From the NCBI GenBank assembly GCA_026770585.1, contig MU646372.1:730522-740596 (forward strand): DNA of 10,075 nt, read 5' to 3'. Shown piece by piece: positions 1 through 6,246 of the stretch. Origin of the DNA: Baffinella frigidus (lineage: Eukaryota > Cryptophyceae > Cryptomonadales > Baffinellaceae). The position numbers were made by a program, and so were the translations under genes. The notes below the pieces were generated by a model. That model saw only the letters and a list, made by a program, of their open reading frames with translations. It was not told the DNA's origin and did not search any database. Numbering within the stretch: position 1 is the stretch's first letter; each line of letters begins with the position of its first letter.

Positions 1-17
1 CCCCCCCCCCCCCCCCC
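1..17. repeat. Poly-C run at window edge
   Basis: Seventeen C in a row. Similar C or G runs occur at 5600-5608, 5632-5640, 5666-5679 and 5841-5852. Such runs are hard to sequence and the length may be unreliable. Confidence 0.9.
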
Positions 18-59
18 TTGCGGTGCTAGTCATCCACCCAGGCACGCAGCGCGCGGCTT

Positions 60-136
60 CCAAAGTCACGTCAACTTTCCAAAGTCACGTCAACTTACCA
101 AAGTCACGGCAACTTTCCAAAGTCACGTCAACTTAG
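60..136. repeat. 19-bp tandem repeat, four units
   Basis: Units of CCAAAGTCACGTCAACTTW start at 60, 79, 98 and 117, with one base change (CGGCAAC) in the third. A partial TACGTCAAC follows at 137-146. No coding potential. Confidence 0.9.
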
Positions 137-253
137 TACGTCAACTCGCAAGCACACCCGGCGCTACGCCGCAGCCACAATGCCAGTGCGGGAGCCCATC
201 ATGCCGCTCGCTGGCTCCAAGAGGGTGAGTCAACGCCATGGTTAGGCCCGCAC

Positions 254-394
254 CCGCAGCGAGGCCGCCGCAGAGCGCGCGCAGCTCCCCCGCCCTCCTC
301 TCCCCCACCTTCTCCCTCTCCCGCCCCTCCTCCACCGCCCGCTCCATCCGCTTCGCCTTCTCCCGCGCGGCAGCAACCTCCTCCCCGAGTGCGG
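254..394 (-). CDS. Coiled-coil protein, last exon seen in the window
   Basis: Minus strand, 141 nt, phase 1 on both sides. It reads A-A-L-G-E-E-V-A-A-A-R-E-K-A-K-R-M-E-R-A, then VEEGREREKVGERRAGELRA, ending LCGGLAA. The acceptor is GCGCATCCAG and the donor GCGG/GTGCGGGC. Highly charged helix like the rest. No stop codon follows before the donor, so the gene should continue to the left of the window. Confidence 0.6.
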
Positions 395-1325
395 CTGGAT
401 GCGCAGCCGCATGGGCGTCGCCCTCGCGCGCGGCCGCTTGTTTGCCTGGTGCGGGGAGGGGCGGTCAACGAACCCGACAACCGCGCTCGGGTCTCGGGAC
501 GCGCGGCCGCATGGGCATCGCCCTCACGCGACGCCACCGCGCCCGCGTGTTTGCCTGGTCCGGGGAGTGACGGTTAATTCGAAGCCCGGAACCCGAAATC
601 CGAAACCCTGGGACCCGATGGTATGGCGCGCGCGCGCGCTGCCGCGTCGTGCGCTGCCAGACGCGCCGTGGCTGCTTCAGTGACTGCGACGCCAAGCAGC
701 AGGGGCGCAGGGCAAAGGGCGCGATGCAACAAGATCCAGTCCACTGTATTTTTTTGTCTGGTCCGGGGAGGGACGGTAAACTTGAAACCCTAAACACTAA
801 ACCCTGAACCCCAAACCATGGGACCCGATCGTATGGCAAGCGACGCCTTGGACACTGCGTTCTCACGACCCGATTTTTTTTTGGGGGGGGTTCACTATGG
901 TTGCGGGATCCACGCGGGTCTGAGCAATATCCATCCAGGTCAGGGCTCAAGGTGAGGTTCACCATCACGGTGGCGTGGCGCCCATCCCCGAGGGATGGGT
1001 GTACCTTGGTTGAGGGAAGTTTATGTGCATATGCCCCTTGGTGGAACGATGTGTGTACGTTGGGTGAGGGAGTCGACCCGTACCCAAGGGGAGTTGACTT
1101 AAGAAGGTTCAAACCGGTTGAGGGGAGTTGACTTAAGAATGCTCAACTGGTTGAGAGCGAACCGCGCGGCGGAAGTGACGCCGGAATTAGGGTGTCCAGC
1201 CGTACCGTGGTCGACTACGGATCAGGTAACGGAGTCCAGGTCCAGATTCTGGACCTGGCGTTTGCGTTCGTGCCAAACTCGCTCGACAGGCTACGGGACG
1301 CCGGAATTCGAGTGTCGATTCGTAC
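395..1325. other. Intron built from local duplications
   Basis: No gene seen inside. A ~100-bp unit (GCATGGGCRTCGCCCTC ... TTTGCCTGGTSCGGGGAG) occurs at about 400-505 and 503-565, and its second half again at 751-772. GGGACCCGATSGTATGGC occurs at 612 and 820. GGGGAGTTGACTTAAGAA stands at 1088 and 1122, and GACGCCGGAATT at 1177 and 1297. It separates two phase-1-compatible exons of the minus-strand gene. Confidence 0.55.
777..823 (-). repeat. Short telomere-type block
   Basis: CCCTAAACACTAAACCCTGA-type heptamers read on the plus strand, opposite in orientation to the other blocks. Confidence 0.6.
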
Positions 1326-1389
1326 CTTGGTTGAGGGCGAATCGCGCGGCGGCCGCACTCGCGGTCGCGGCCACCCCCGCTTGCACCGC
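1326..1389 (-). CDS. Ala-rich helical exon
   Basis: Minus strand, 64 nt: AVQAGVAATASAAAARFALN then Q and one spare base. The acceptor CCCTGAACCAG lies at the end of a telomere-type block (1397-1526). The donor is CAAG/GTACGAATCG. It starts in phase 0 and ends in phase 1, which fits the next exon (394-254) exactly, the joined codon being GCC (Ala). Confidence 0.5.
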
Positions 1390-1396
1390 CTGGTTC

Positions 1397-1526
1397 AGGG
1401 TTTAGGGCTTAGGGTTTGGGGTTTGGGGTTCAGGGTTTAGGGTTTAGGGTTTGGGGTTTAGGGTTTGGGGTTTAGGGTTTAGGGTTTGGGGTTCAGGGTT
1501 TAGGGTGTAGGGTGTGGGGTTCAGGT
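1397..1526 (+). repeat. Telomere-type repeat block (TTTAGGG/TTTGGGG)
   Basis: About 18 heptamers of TTTAGGG, TTTGGGG and TTCAGGG. In the minus-strand transcript it becomes C-rich and leads straight into the acceptor of the 1389-1326 exon. Confidence 0.85.
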
Positions 1527-1735
1527 GCGCGCAACGTCTAACGGTCTAGGGTTCCGTGTTTCCGTGTTTCTGATTTAGAAGTCAGGACATGATCCGCGTG
1601 ACTTGAGTCTGAGGCTTTCTGGTTCAGATAAGGCGCGCGCTTGCAACAGGTTATGCGCCATGAACGTGCGGCAGGTTATGAGGCGCGAGCGTGCGGCAGG
1701 TCTCACGCTCGCCGCCATCCGCAACGCGTGGCACC

Positions 1736-1830
1736 CGGGCGATAATTCTCTGACTTGCTCCGGGCGATAATTCTCTGACTTGCCGGGCGACAATTCTTTG
1801 ACTTGACCGGGCGATAATGCTCTGACGTGC
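1736..1830. repeat. ~23-bp tandem repeat, four units
   Basis: CCGGGCGATAATTCTCTGAC-like units start near 1736, 1760, 1784 and 1807, with small spacer changes (TTGCT, TTG, TTGA). No coding function visible. Confidence 0.8.
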
Positions 1831-1889
1831 TCTCGGTTGCAGGGTGTGGGTCTGAGGCGTCGCGGGTCAATGAAGCGCTGGGAGGGGAC

Positions 1890-1925
1890 CTCAGAGAGCG
1901 ATTTCCTGAGAATCTCCGCTCTTGC
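1890..1925 (-). CDS. Coiled-coil protein, 12-codon exon (copy 3 of 3)
   Basis: Minus strand, phase 0: ARAEILRKSLSE. The acceptor is GGCTTCAAG and the donor GAG/GTCCCCTCCC. It is more diverged than the other two copies and its AAG acceptor is weaker, so it may be a relic. Confidence 0.4.
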
Positions 1926-1936
1926 CTTGAAGCCCT

Positions 1937-1969
1937 TAGGGTTTAGGGTTTAGGGTTTAGGGTTTAGGG
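1937..1969 (+). repeat. Telomere-type block inside a 53-nt intron
   Basis: Five TTTAGGG units fill most of the interval between two duplicated exons (1979 and 1925). Confidence 0.8.
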
Positions 1970-1978
1970 GTCACGAAC

Positions 1979-2023
1979 CTCGGAGAGCGACTTCCTGAGA
2001 ATCTCGGCCTCGCCTTTCGCCTC
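1979..2023 (-). CDS. Coiled-coil protein, 15-codon exon (copy 2 of 3)
   Basis: Minus strand, phase 0: EAKGEAEILRKSLSE. The acceptor is GTTAGGGCAG and the donor GAG/GTTCGTGACC. The 52 bases 1976-2027 are identical to 2192-2243, so the duplication is recent. The following intron (1978-1926) is 53 nt and mostly CCCTAAA repeats. Both copies could be spliced in, giving a repeated peptide, or used alternatively. Confidence 0.5.
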
Positions 2024-2099
2024 CTGCCCTAACTGTCCCTTTCGGGGCTCTCAGTTGCAAGGTCTGGGTCGGGGGCGTCGCGGGTCAATGAAGCGCTGG

Positions 2100-2183
2100 A
2101 AGGCTCATATACTTTTGGACCAGCCAACTAAAGGCTCAAGGGCCTTCCTAGGACATGTATCGAGAGTAATAAAGAAGAAGAAG
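2100..2183. mobile_element. 84-bp insertion with TGG flanks
   Basis: The duplicated locus at 1876-1890 reads GCGCTGGGAGGGGACCTC without this segment. Here GCGCTGG is followed by 84 bases and then TGGGAGAGAACCTC. TGG at 2097-2099 and 2184-2186 would be a 3-bp target duplication. No strong inverted repeat is visible. Confidence 0.5.
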
Positions 2184-2194
2184 TGGGAGAGAAC

Positions 2195-2257
2195 CTCGGA
2201 GAGCGACTTCCTGAGAATCTCGGCCTCGCCTTTCGCCTCCTGCTCCGCGCGCTCTGC
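2195..2257 (-). CDS. Coiled-coil protein, 21-codon exon (copy 1 of 3)
   Basis: Minus strand, phase 0 at both ends: AERAEQEAKGEAEILRKSLS then E. The acceptor CCCGGAGCAG follows telomere-type repeat (TATAAACCC). The donor is GAG/GTTCTCTCCC. It is the longest member of an exon triplication whose other members end at 1979 and 1890. Confidence 0.6.
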
Positions 2258-2263
2258 CTGCTC

Positions 2264-2427
2264 CGGGTTTATAGGGTTTAGGGTTTAGGATTTATGGTTT
2301 CTGGTTTCTGGTTTCTGGTTTAGGGGTGAGGGTTTATGGTTTATGGTCTATGGTTTATGGTTTATGGTTTAGGCTTTATGGTTTAGGGTTGAGGGTTGAT
2401 AGTCTAGGGTTTAGGGTTGAGGGTTTG
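2264..2427 (+). repeat. Degenerate telomere-type block
   Basis: TTTAGGG with many TTTATGG and TTTCTGG variants. It precedes, in transcript sense, the acceptor of the 2257-2195 exon. Confidence 0.75.
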
Positions 2428-2510
2428 CCAAGGATTTCAACTGTTCCACCACACGGCGCATCGTTCATCGAAACCAGAACCAGAATCCAGAGTGCCAGCG
2501 CCCGTGCACC

Positions 2511-2548
2511 CTTTAGGGTTTAGGGTTTAGGGTTCAGGGTTTAGGGTT
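2511..2548 (+). repeat. Short telomere-type block
   Basis: Five TTTAGGG/TTCAGGG units. Confidence 0.8.
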
Positions 2549-2794
2549 GATAGTAACCCGCGACTATTCCGAGCGGCACGCGGCAAGCACCTCTAGATTT
2601 TCACAAGGATTCCTATCCAACCACCAAATCGTGCATCTGAATTCGAATATCAGAAACCAGAGTGCCAGCGCCACCTCGCCCGAGACTACACTGCCAGGCC
2701 GGAGATTTTGTAAAAGTCAGTTCACCCACAAAATCTGTCAACTCAGACTAATCCAAGCGGCACGCGTCCCATCACCCCCCCCTAGGACCATGCA

Positions 2795-2856
2795 GTAGGA
2801 CCATGCCTAGGGTCCTAGGGTGGTCCTAGGGTGGTCCTAGGGTGGTCCTAGGGTGG
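2795..2856. repeat. CCTAGG-rich tandem repeat
   Basis: About four units of GGTCCTAGGGT ending in a G run. CCTAGG-rich fragments also occur at 3450-3465, 3795-3825 and 8838-8872. Confidence 0.75.
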
Positions 2857-2992
2857 GGGGGGGTTCTCATGAGCGAGGTACATGTACCCCTGGACCATTA
2901 AGGTGCCGAGTCCTGACGCCCTTTCCCAGCACCCTTTCCTCACACAGCCAACCCTGGCAGTGGACTAATCCGAGCGGCACGCGTGCATCACC

Positions 2993-3166
2993 TCAGAGAG
3001 AGAGAGATCGAGAGAGAGCGAGAGAGAGAGAGATCGAGAGAGAGCGAGAGCGAGAGCGAGAGAGATCGAGAGAGAGCGAGAGAGATCGAGAGAGATCGAG
3101 AGAGATCGAGAGAGAGCGAGAGAGCGAGAGAGCAAGAGAGCGAGAGAGAGAGAGAGAGAGAGAGCG
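2993..3166. repeat. GA microsatellite with ATC interruptions
   Basis: Runs of GAGAGA punctuated by GATC and GCGA. Reading frames here (RERERE or SLSLSL) are products of the repeat, not genes. Confidence 0.95.
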
Positions 3167-3212
3167 ATCCAACCACACGCCACGTCGTGCATCTGAATTG
3201 ATTTCCGGAACA

Positions 3213-3324
3213 AGACAGATTCTGTCCCGCTATCTTATGCTTCCGACGCCAAAGATAAGGGCGTACATGCTATTTTAGGCATACAACGATGCTATCGTAC
3301 GCCTTTTTATGTGGACAGATTCTG
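3213..3324. mobile_element. Small palindromic element
   Basis: Inverted arms AAGGGCGTACATGCTAT (about 3258) and ATGCTATCGTACGCCTTTT (about 3290) lie between two copies of GACAGATTCTG (3213 and 3314). A related stretch with CATGCTATTTAGGCAT lies at 3598-3615. Confidence 0.4.
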
Positions 3325-3556
3325 GTATGTTCCGAGATGACATTCGAACATCCGAAATCAGCGTGGCAGCGCCACTTCACCCGAGACTCGTTCACGCGGC
3401 AAGCTAACACGGTCCTACAGGGGAACTTCGCTGATAAGAAACTGCCCCCCCCCCTAGGACCACCATAGGGCTCTAAGCATAGGGCCACTCCATCTACACG
3501 GGAGCCGGTTCGGGGTTTAGAGATTTGATACTCTTTGGTATCTTAGCCTTCCTTGC

Positions 3557-3592
3557 TTATCGTAATCTTATCAAGATAAGATTAAGATAAGC
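3557..3592. repeat. 36-bp near-perfect hairpin
   Basis: CTTATCGTAATCTTATC followed by its near-perfect inverse GATAAGATTAAGATAAG, with two bases between. Possibly the core of a palindromic element extending to 3536-3640. Confidence 0.6.
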
Positions 3593-3712
3593 ACGGACAT
3601 GCTATTTAGGCATCAAACCAAGGCTTAAGATAGCATAAATGGCTCCTACCCAATGGGAGCTCAGCCCCCGTTGGGATGTTCTAAAGCCTGAACCCCTACC
3701 CGCGTAGATTGC

Positions 3713-3940
3713 CTCAACAACTCTCGCAGTAGCAGCTTTACCGGGTCCTTGCAAGAATCCGGGAACATCTGTTTTTTTTTTGGTTTATTCGTAGGACCCT
3801 ACGGTAGGAGTCCCTAGGGGCCTCGGATTTGCTGACGGGAGATACGGACAGATACGTCCGGTTCAGCTGAATTTTTCTACAGTACCCGATCCGGTTATAC
3901 GCTGTTTCGGGTTGCTGGTGGTACCTCAACAACTCTCGCG
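3713..3940. repeat. 16-bp direct repeat flanking ~212 bp
   Basis: CCTCAACAACTCTCGC occurs at about 3713 and again at 3924. The second is the end of the 3999-3925 exon. The first would supply an acceptor TTGTTGAG in the minus-strand transcript. Confidence 0.65.
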
Positions 3941-3999
3941 CACGCAGCCTCCTTCGCCGCGGCCAACTCCTCCAGCTCCGCCTCATTCGCCTCCACGAC
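3925..3999 (-). CDS. Coiled-coil protein, 25-codon exon
   Basis: Minus strand, 75 nt, phase 0 at both ends: VVEANEAELEELAAAKEAAC then ARVVE. The acceptor CCGGATTAG is the 3' terminus of the element at 4000-4392. The donor is GAG/GTACCACC. Joining it to the 4836-4393 exon gives ...RERDA-VVEANEAELEE, a smooth coiled coil. This is what would be expected if one exon had been split by the element. The final 16 bases recur at 3713-3728. Confidence 0.65.
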
Positions 4000-4392
4000 C
4001 TAATCCGGGGAAATGTTTAATTCCAAAAAATAAATCCCTATTTGTTCATATTGTACTTTTCGGGTCAGCGCGGATTTTCTCGGGGTTGGGTCGGGAGGTC
4101 GGGAAAGGAAAACCCCCGAAAAATGAGAAAAATGTGTCATCTTATGGGTGTGTGTGGGGGGTGCATCTTGTCATCAAATTAATGCATAAGAAAGCATAAA
4201 ACTTGGACGCGAAACTTATGATTTTTTTTCGATTTCCCGACCTCCCGACTCCGACCCAAAATCCGCGCTGACCCGATAACTACAATAGGAGTTGGTCGAA
4301 GGTTAATTAGGGCCCTAAGTAGATTTAATTAGGGCCAGAACCCGGTTTGATAGGTCATGTTCTTTGCAATTAAACATGTATCGGGATGAGAC
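4000..4392 (-). mobile_element. Introner-type element forming a whole intron
   Basis: In minus-strand sense it begins GTCTCATCCCGATACATGTT and ends AAACATTTCCCCGGATTAG, imperfect inverted repeats of each other. The first GT and last AG are the splice sites between exons 4836-4393 and 3999-3925. GGT stands at both borders (GCGGT/CTCATCC and ATTA/GGTCG), a possible 3-bp target duplication. Removing the element gives ...GACGCGGTCGTGGAG..., in frame. A 235-bp element is nested inside. A homologous copy lies at 8145-8302. Confidence 0.7.
4051..4285. mobile_element. Nested TA-flanked MITE
   Basis: The termini TTGTACTTTTCGGGTCAGCG and, inverted, TTGTAGTTATCGGGTCAGCG match except at two bases and extend through CGCGGATTTT. 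It is flanked by TA at 4049-4050 and 4286-4287. The related element at 8145-8302 carries the empty site (inverse reads GTTCATAGGAGTTGG). TA duplication and long inverted repeats suggest a Tc1/mariner-related (Stowaway-like) MITE. Confidence 0.7.
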
Positions 4393-4836
4393 CGCGTCTC
4401 GCTCCCGGCACGCCGCCTCGCGCTGCCGCAGCGCCGACTCTCGCTCCCGCAAACCCTCGCGCATCGCCGCTTCTCGCTCGCGCAACACCCCCTCCACCCC
4501 CCCCCGCGCGGCTTCCCCCACCTCAACGCTCCGCACCCGCGCCTCACACCTCGCTTCCCGGGCATGCATCTCAGCCTCCTTCCGCCCCATCGCAGCCTCT
4601 TGCTGGCCCAGCGCGTCCTCTTGCGCACGCACGGCGTCCTCCTTCTCCGCGAGCGCCGCCGCCGCCGCCGCGAGTCCCGCACGCGCCGCCTGAGCCTCCC
4701 CACGCGCCTCCTCCTGCGCGAGCGCGAGCGCGCGGCGCCCCTCCTCGAGGTCCTCACGGCGCGCGCTGCGCTCCTCCTCCTTCTCCGCGAGTGCTGCCGC
4801 GCCCGCCGTGAGTTCCGCGCGGGCATCGTAGGCCTC
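4393..4836 (-). CDS. Coiled-coil protein, largest exon (148 codons)
   Basis: Minus strand, 444 nt, phase 0 at both ends. It is an unbroken Ala/Glu/Arg/Gln-rich helix: starts EAYDARAELTAGAAALAEKE, has a central run of six Ala codons, then ALGQQEAAMGRKEAEMHARE, and ends in repeated RERESALRQREAACRERDA. The internal E-(A/S)-A-(M/L)-R-x-(R/G)-E pattern suggests short tandem helical repeats. No signal peptide, membrane span or enzymatic motif is seen. The acceptor is CACCTAACCCAG, inside telomere-type repeat. The donor G/GTCTCATCC is the terminus of a transposable element. Plus-strand ORFs over this stretch are GC-skew shadows. Confidence 0.7.
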
Positions 4837-5040
4837 CTGGGTTAGGTGTTGGGGTTTGGGGGTTAGAGTTTAGGGTTTGGGGTTTGGGATGAAGGGTTTA
4901 GGGTTTCGGGTTTCGGGTCTAGGCTTTAGGGTTCAGGGTTTAGGGTCTGGGGTCTGGGGCCTAGGGTTTAGGGTTTGGGGTTTGGGGTTTGGGGTTTGGG
5001 GGTGCGGGATTCGGATTTAGGGTTTAGGGTTGAGTCAAAC
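4837..5040 (+). repeat. Intron made of telomere-type repeats
   Basis: TTTAGGG, TTTGGGG and TTTCGGG heptamers fill the 204 bases between two phase-0 exons. In the transcript the donor is GTTTGACTC and the acceptor CACCTAACCCAG, so nearly the whole intron is C-rich repeat. Confidence 0.7.
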
Positions 5041-5091
5041 CTGGCGCGCTGCAAAAGACGCCTCCTCCGCCAGACGCCTCGCGGCTCGCTC
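5041..5091 (-). CDS. Coiled-coil protein, 17-codon exon
   Basis: Minus strand, 51 nt, phase 0 at both ends: ERAARRLAEEASFAARQ. The acceptor is TTTGCGCAG before GAG and the donor is CGCCAG/GTTTGACTC. The intron that follows (5040-4837) is almost pure telomere-type repeat. A second copy of the exon start (GCAG then GAGGAGCGCGCCGCG) stands at about 5163-5177. Confidence 0.6.
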
Positions 5092-5104
5092 CTGCGCAAA
5101 TCGG

Positions 5105-5150
5105 AGTGTATTTATTGGACGTGTCGGTAGTAAATTTTTGTACCGGCTGC
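5105..5150. mobile_element. Fragment related to the 9558-9718 element end
   Basis: TTTATTGGACGTGTCGGTAG followed by TAAATTTTTGTACCGG closely matches the inverse of about 9535-9575 (TTATTTGGACGTGACGGTAG, then TAACTTTTTGTACCG). Confidence 0.5.
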
Positions 5151-5181
5151 TTTCTAATTCGCGGCGCGCTCCTCCTGCACT

Positions 5182-5333
5182 TTTATCTCAGAAAAGGGAT
5201 TTTTTAATTCGTTTTCGTAAGTCAATTCCCCTTCAAATTCGTCAACTTGTGCGCAGAGAAAAGAATAAGTTGACGAATTTATACAGGAATTGACTTAAGA
5301 AAACGAATTTAAAAATCCCTTTTCTGAGATAAA
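5182..5333. mobile_element. Palindromic MITE, ~65-bp inverted repeats
   Basis: TTTATCTCAGAAAAGGGATT on the left is mirrored at 5314-5333, and the arms stay paired through AATTCGT and GTCAATTCC. AT-rich. In minus-strand sense it is bordered by GTGAAG (donor-like) and GTGCAG (acceptor-like) directly before a copied exon start. Confidence 0.75.
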
Positions 5334-5439
5334 CTTCACCCCGCGTCTGCCGGTGAAATGGTTGGCGATGGTGAGCTTCATAAAAGCATCAAGCAGCACG
5401 CGTCACGTCCATCGCTCCTCCTCAGATCTCTTGGGGTAG

Positions 5440-5556
5440 TCACTCCTCATCTGCCGCCCATCGCTCCTACTCACATCTCTGAAACAATGACGCAGGTACT
5501 TCGCTGATCCTCCTGCACCTCTCCCCGGATCTGCCGCCCATCACTTCTGCTCACAT
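5440..5556. repeat. Two-unit direct repeat
   Basis: ATCTGCCGCCCATCRCT followed by CT(A/G)CTCACATCTC occurs at about 5448 and 5529. No gene seen. Confidence 0.6.
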
Positions 5557-5559
5557 CTC

Positions 5560-5718
5560 CTAGCTCTGCCCCAGTTCTATTTCGGCTCGTAGATAGAGAC
5601 CCCCCCCCCGAAATTTCACAGGTGAATTTTGACCCCCCCCCTCATGAAATTCACCTGTAAAATGGGGGGGGGGGGGGAACTATATCTACGAGCCCAAATT
5701 GAAGTGAGGCAGAGCTAG
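5560..5718. mobile_element. Palindromic MITE with poly-C/poly-G core
   Basis: CTAGCTCTGCCCCAGTTC at the left is mirrored by GAAGTGAGGCAGAGCTAG at the right. The arms continue through GGCTCGTAGAT and a C-run/G-run pair to TTCACAGGTGAATTTT. Confidence 0.7.
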
Positions 5719-5735
5719 ATCTCTGGGACATACGC

Positions 5736-5800
5736 GCTAATCGCGCGGCGCTCAGGCGAGAAGCTGCGCTCTCGGCGTGAGCATCGCGCATCAGAGGAGG
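5736..5800 (-). CDS. Exon-like segment (LMRDAHAES...)
   Basis: Minus-strand frame LMRDAHAESAASRLSAARLA, coiled-coil-like, followed by GCGC/GTATGTCCC, a textbook donor. That donor leaves phase 1, which does not match the phase-0 neighbours. The acceptor is ambiguous: two CCAG sites stand upstream. The preceding LVPRSLARLEPP codons recur at 8325-8375 on the other strand. A real exon is plausible but its borders are unsettled. Confidence 0.3.
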
Positions 5801-5869
5801 GGGCTCCAACCTGGCCAGGGACCTGGGCACCAGTCGTGAACCCCCCCCCCCCTCCACACGTGTGCGCAC

Positions 5870-5912
5870 ACGATACGCACACGTGTGGTACGCACACGCG
5901 TGTGCGTATCGT
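5870..5912. repeat. CA/GT-rich hairpin
   Basis: The arms ACGATACGCACACG and CGTGTGCGTATCGT are perfect inverses with a 15-bp loop. The surroundings hold more CACACGTGTG motifs. Confidence 0.7.
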
Positions 5913-5943
5913 TCCCCGATGCTCCACGCGACACGTGCCAGGC

Positions 5944-6136
5944 GGTAGAGCGTTTGCGGCAATTATTGTCCGTTTTGGACATACGGTTTTCCCGTTTCCC
6001 GGTTTTGATTTGTACCAGAAGTGTCCATTTAAAATGTTTTACGAACTTTAAATGGACACTTCTGGTACAAATCAAAATTGGAAAACGGGGGAACCGCAAG
6101 TCCAAACCGGACAACAATTACCGCAAACGCTCTACC
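5944..6136. mobile_element. Palindromic MITE, ~88-bp inverted repeats
   Basis: GGTAGAGCGTTTGCGGCAAT at the left is mirrored by CCGCAAACGCTCTACC at the right. The arms run on through GGTTTTGATTTGTACCAGAA to TCCATTTAAA. No transposase. Confidence 0.8.
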
Positions 6137-6246
6137 ACTCGAGAACGCTGGAGCACCCTATTTAACATTCTCGCGTGGTGCTTTGCTGCCCCGCATTCAG
6201 ACGGGCAAAAGCGCCTGCGGGATAGTGTTGGATGGTTTGGCAAGAC

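Larger units (their letters stand above)
2427..3410. repeat. Dispersed repeat family, several diverged copies
   Basis: The motifs CCGAGCGGCACGCG, ATCCAACCAC, TCGTGCATCTGAATT and CAGAGTGCCAGCGCC recur in the same order at about 2558-2690, 2965-3205 and, in part, 2427-2512, 2750-2780 and 3336-3410. The 2965 copy is expanded by a GA microsatellite. The region lies within the long intron 3924-2258 and has no gene I can support. Confidence 0.55.

Noticed and set aside
60-136. CRISPR array
   Set aside because: The 19-bp units are directly adjacent without unique spacers, and the context is eukaryotic.
180-230. Plus-strand ATG with 15 codons and a consensus donor (AAGAGG/GTGAGT)
   Set aside because: The start context and donor look good, but the downstream sequence is the minus-strand exon 394-254 and no plus-strand coding continuation is visible. 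Probably chance.
465-1112. 215-aa minus-strand ORF
   Set aside because: It runs through duplicated intron sequence and telomere-like repeats, has no coiled-coil or domain character, and its Met lies in a repeat.
1397-1526. True chromosome end
   Set aside because: The TTTAGGG blocks are short, degenerate, scattered and lie between exons of one gene, so they are interstitial.
1736-1830. CRISPR-like spaced repeat
   Set aside because: The units are head-to-tail with only 2-5-base differences in spacing; an ordinary minisatellite.
2853-3278. Arg/Glu repeat ORF
   Set aside because: It is a GA microsatellite translated; the opposite strand gives SLSLSL equally well.
4386-4811. Long plus-strand ORFs, Pro/Arg-rich
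   Set aside because: They are shadows of the GC-rich minus-strand coiled-coil exon 4836-4393, which has fitting splice sites and helical composition.
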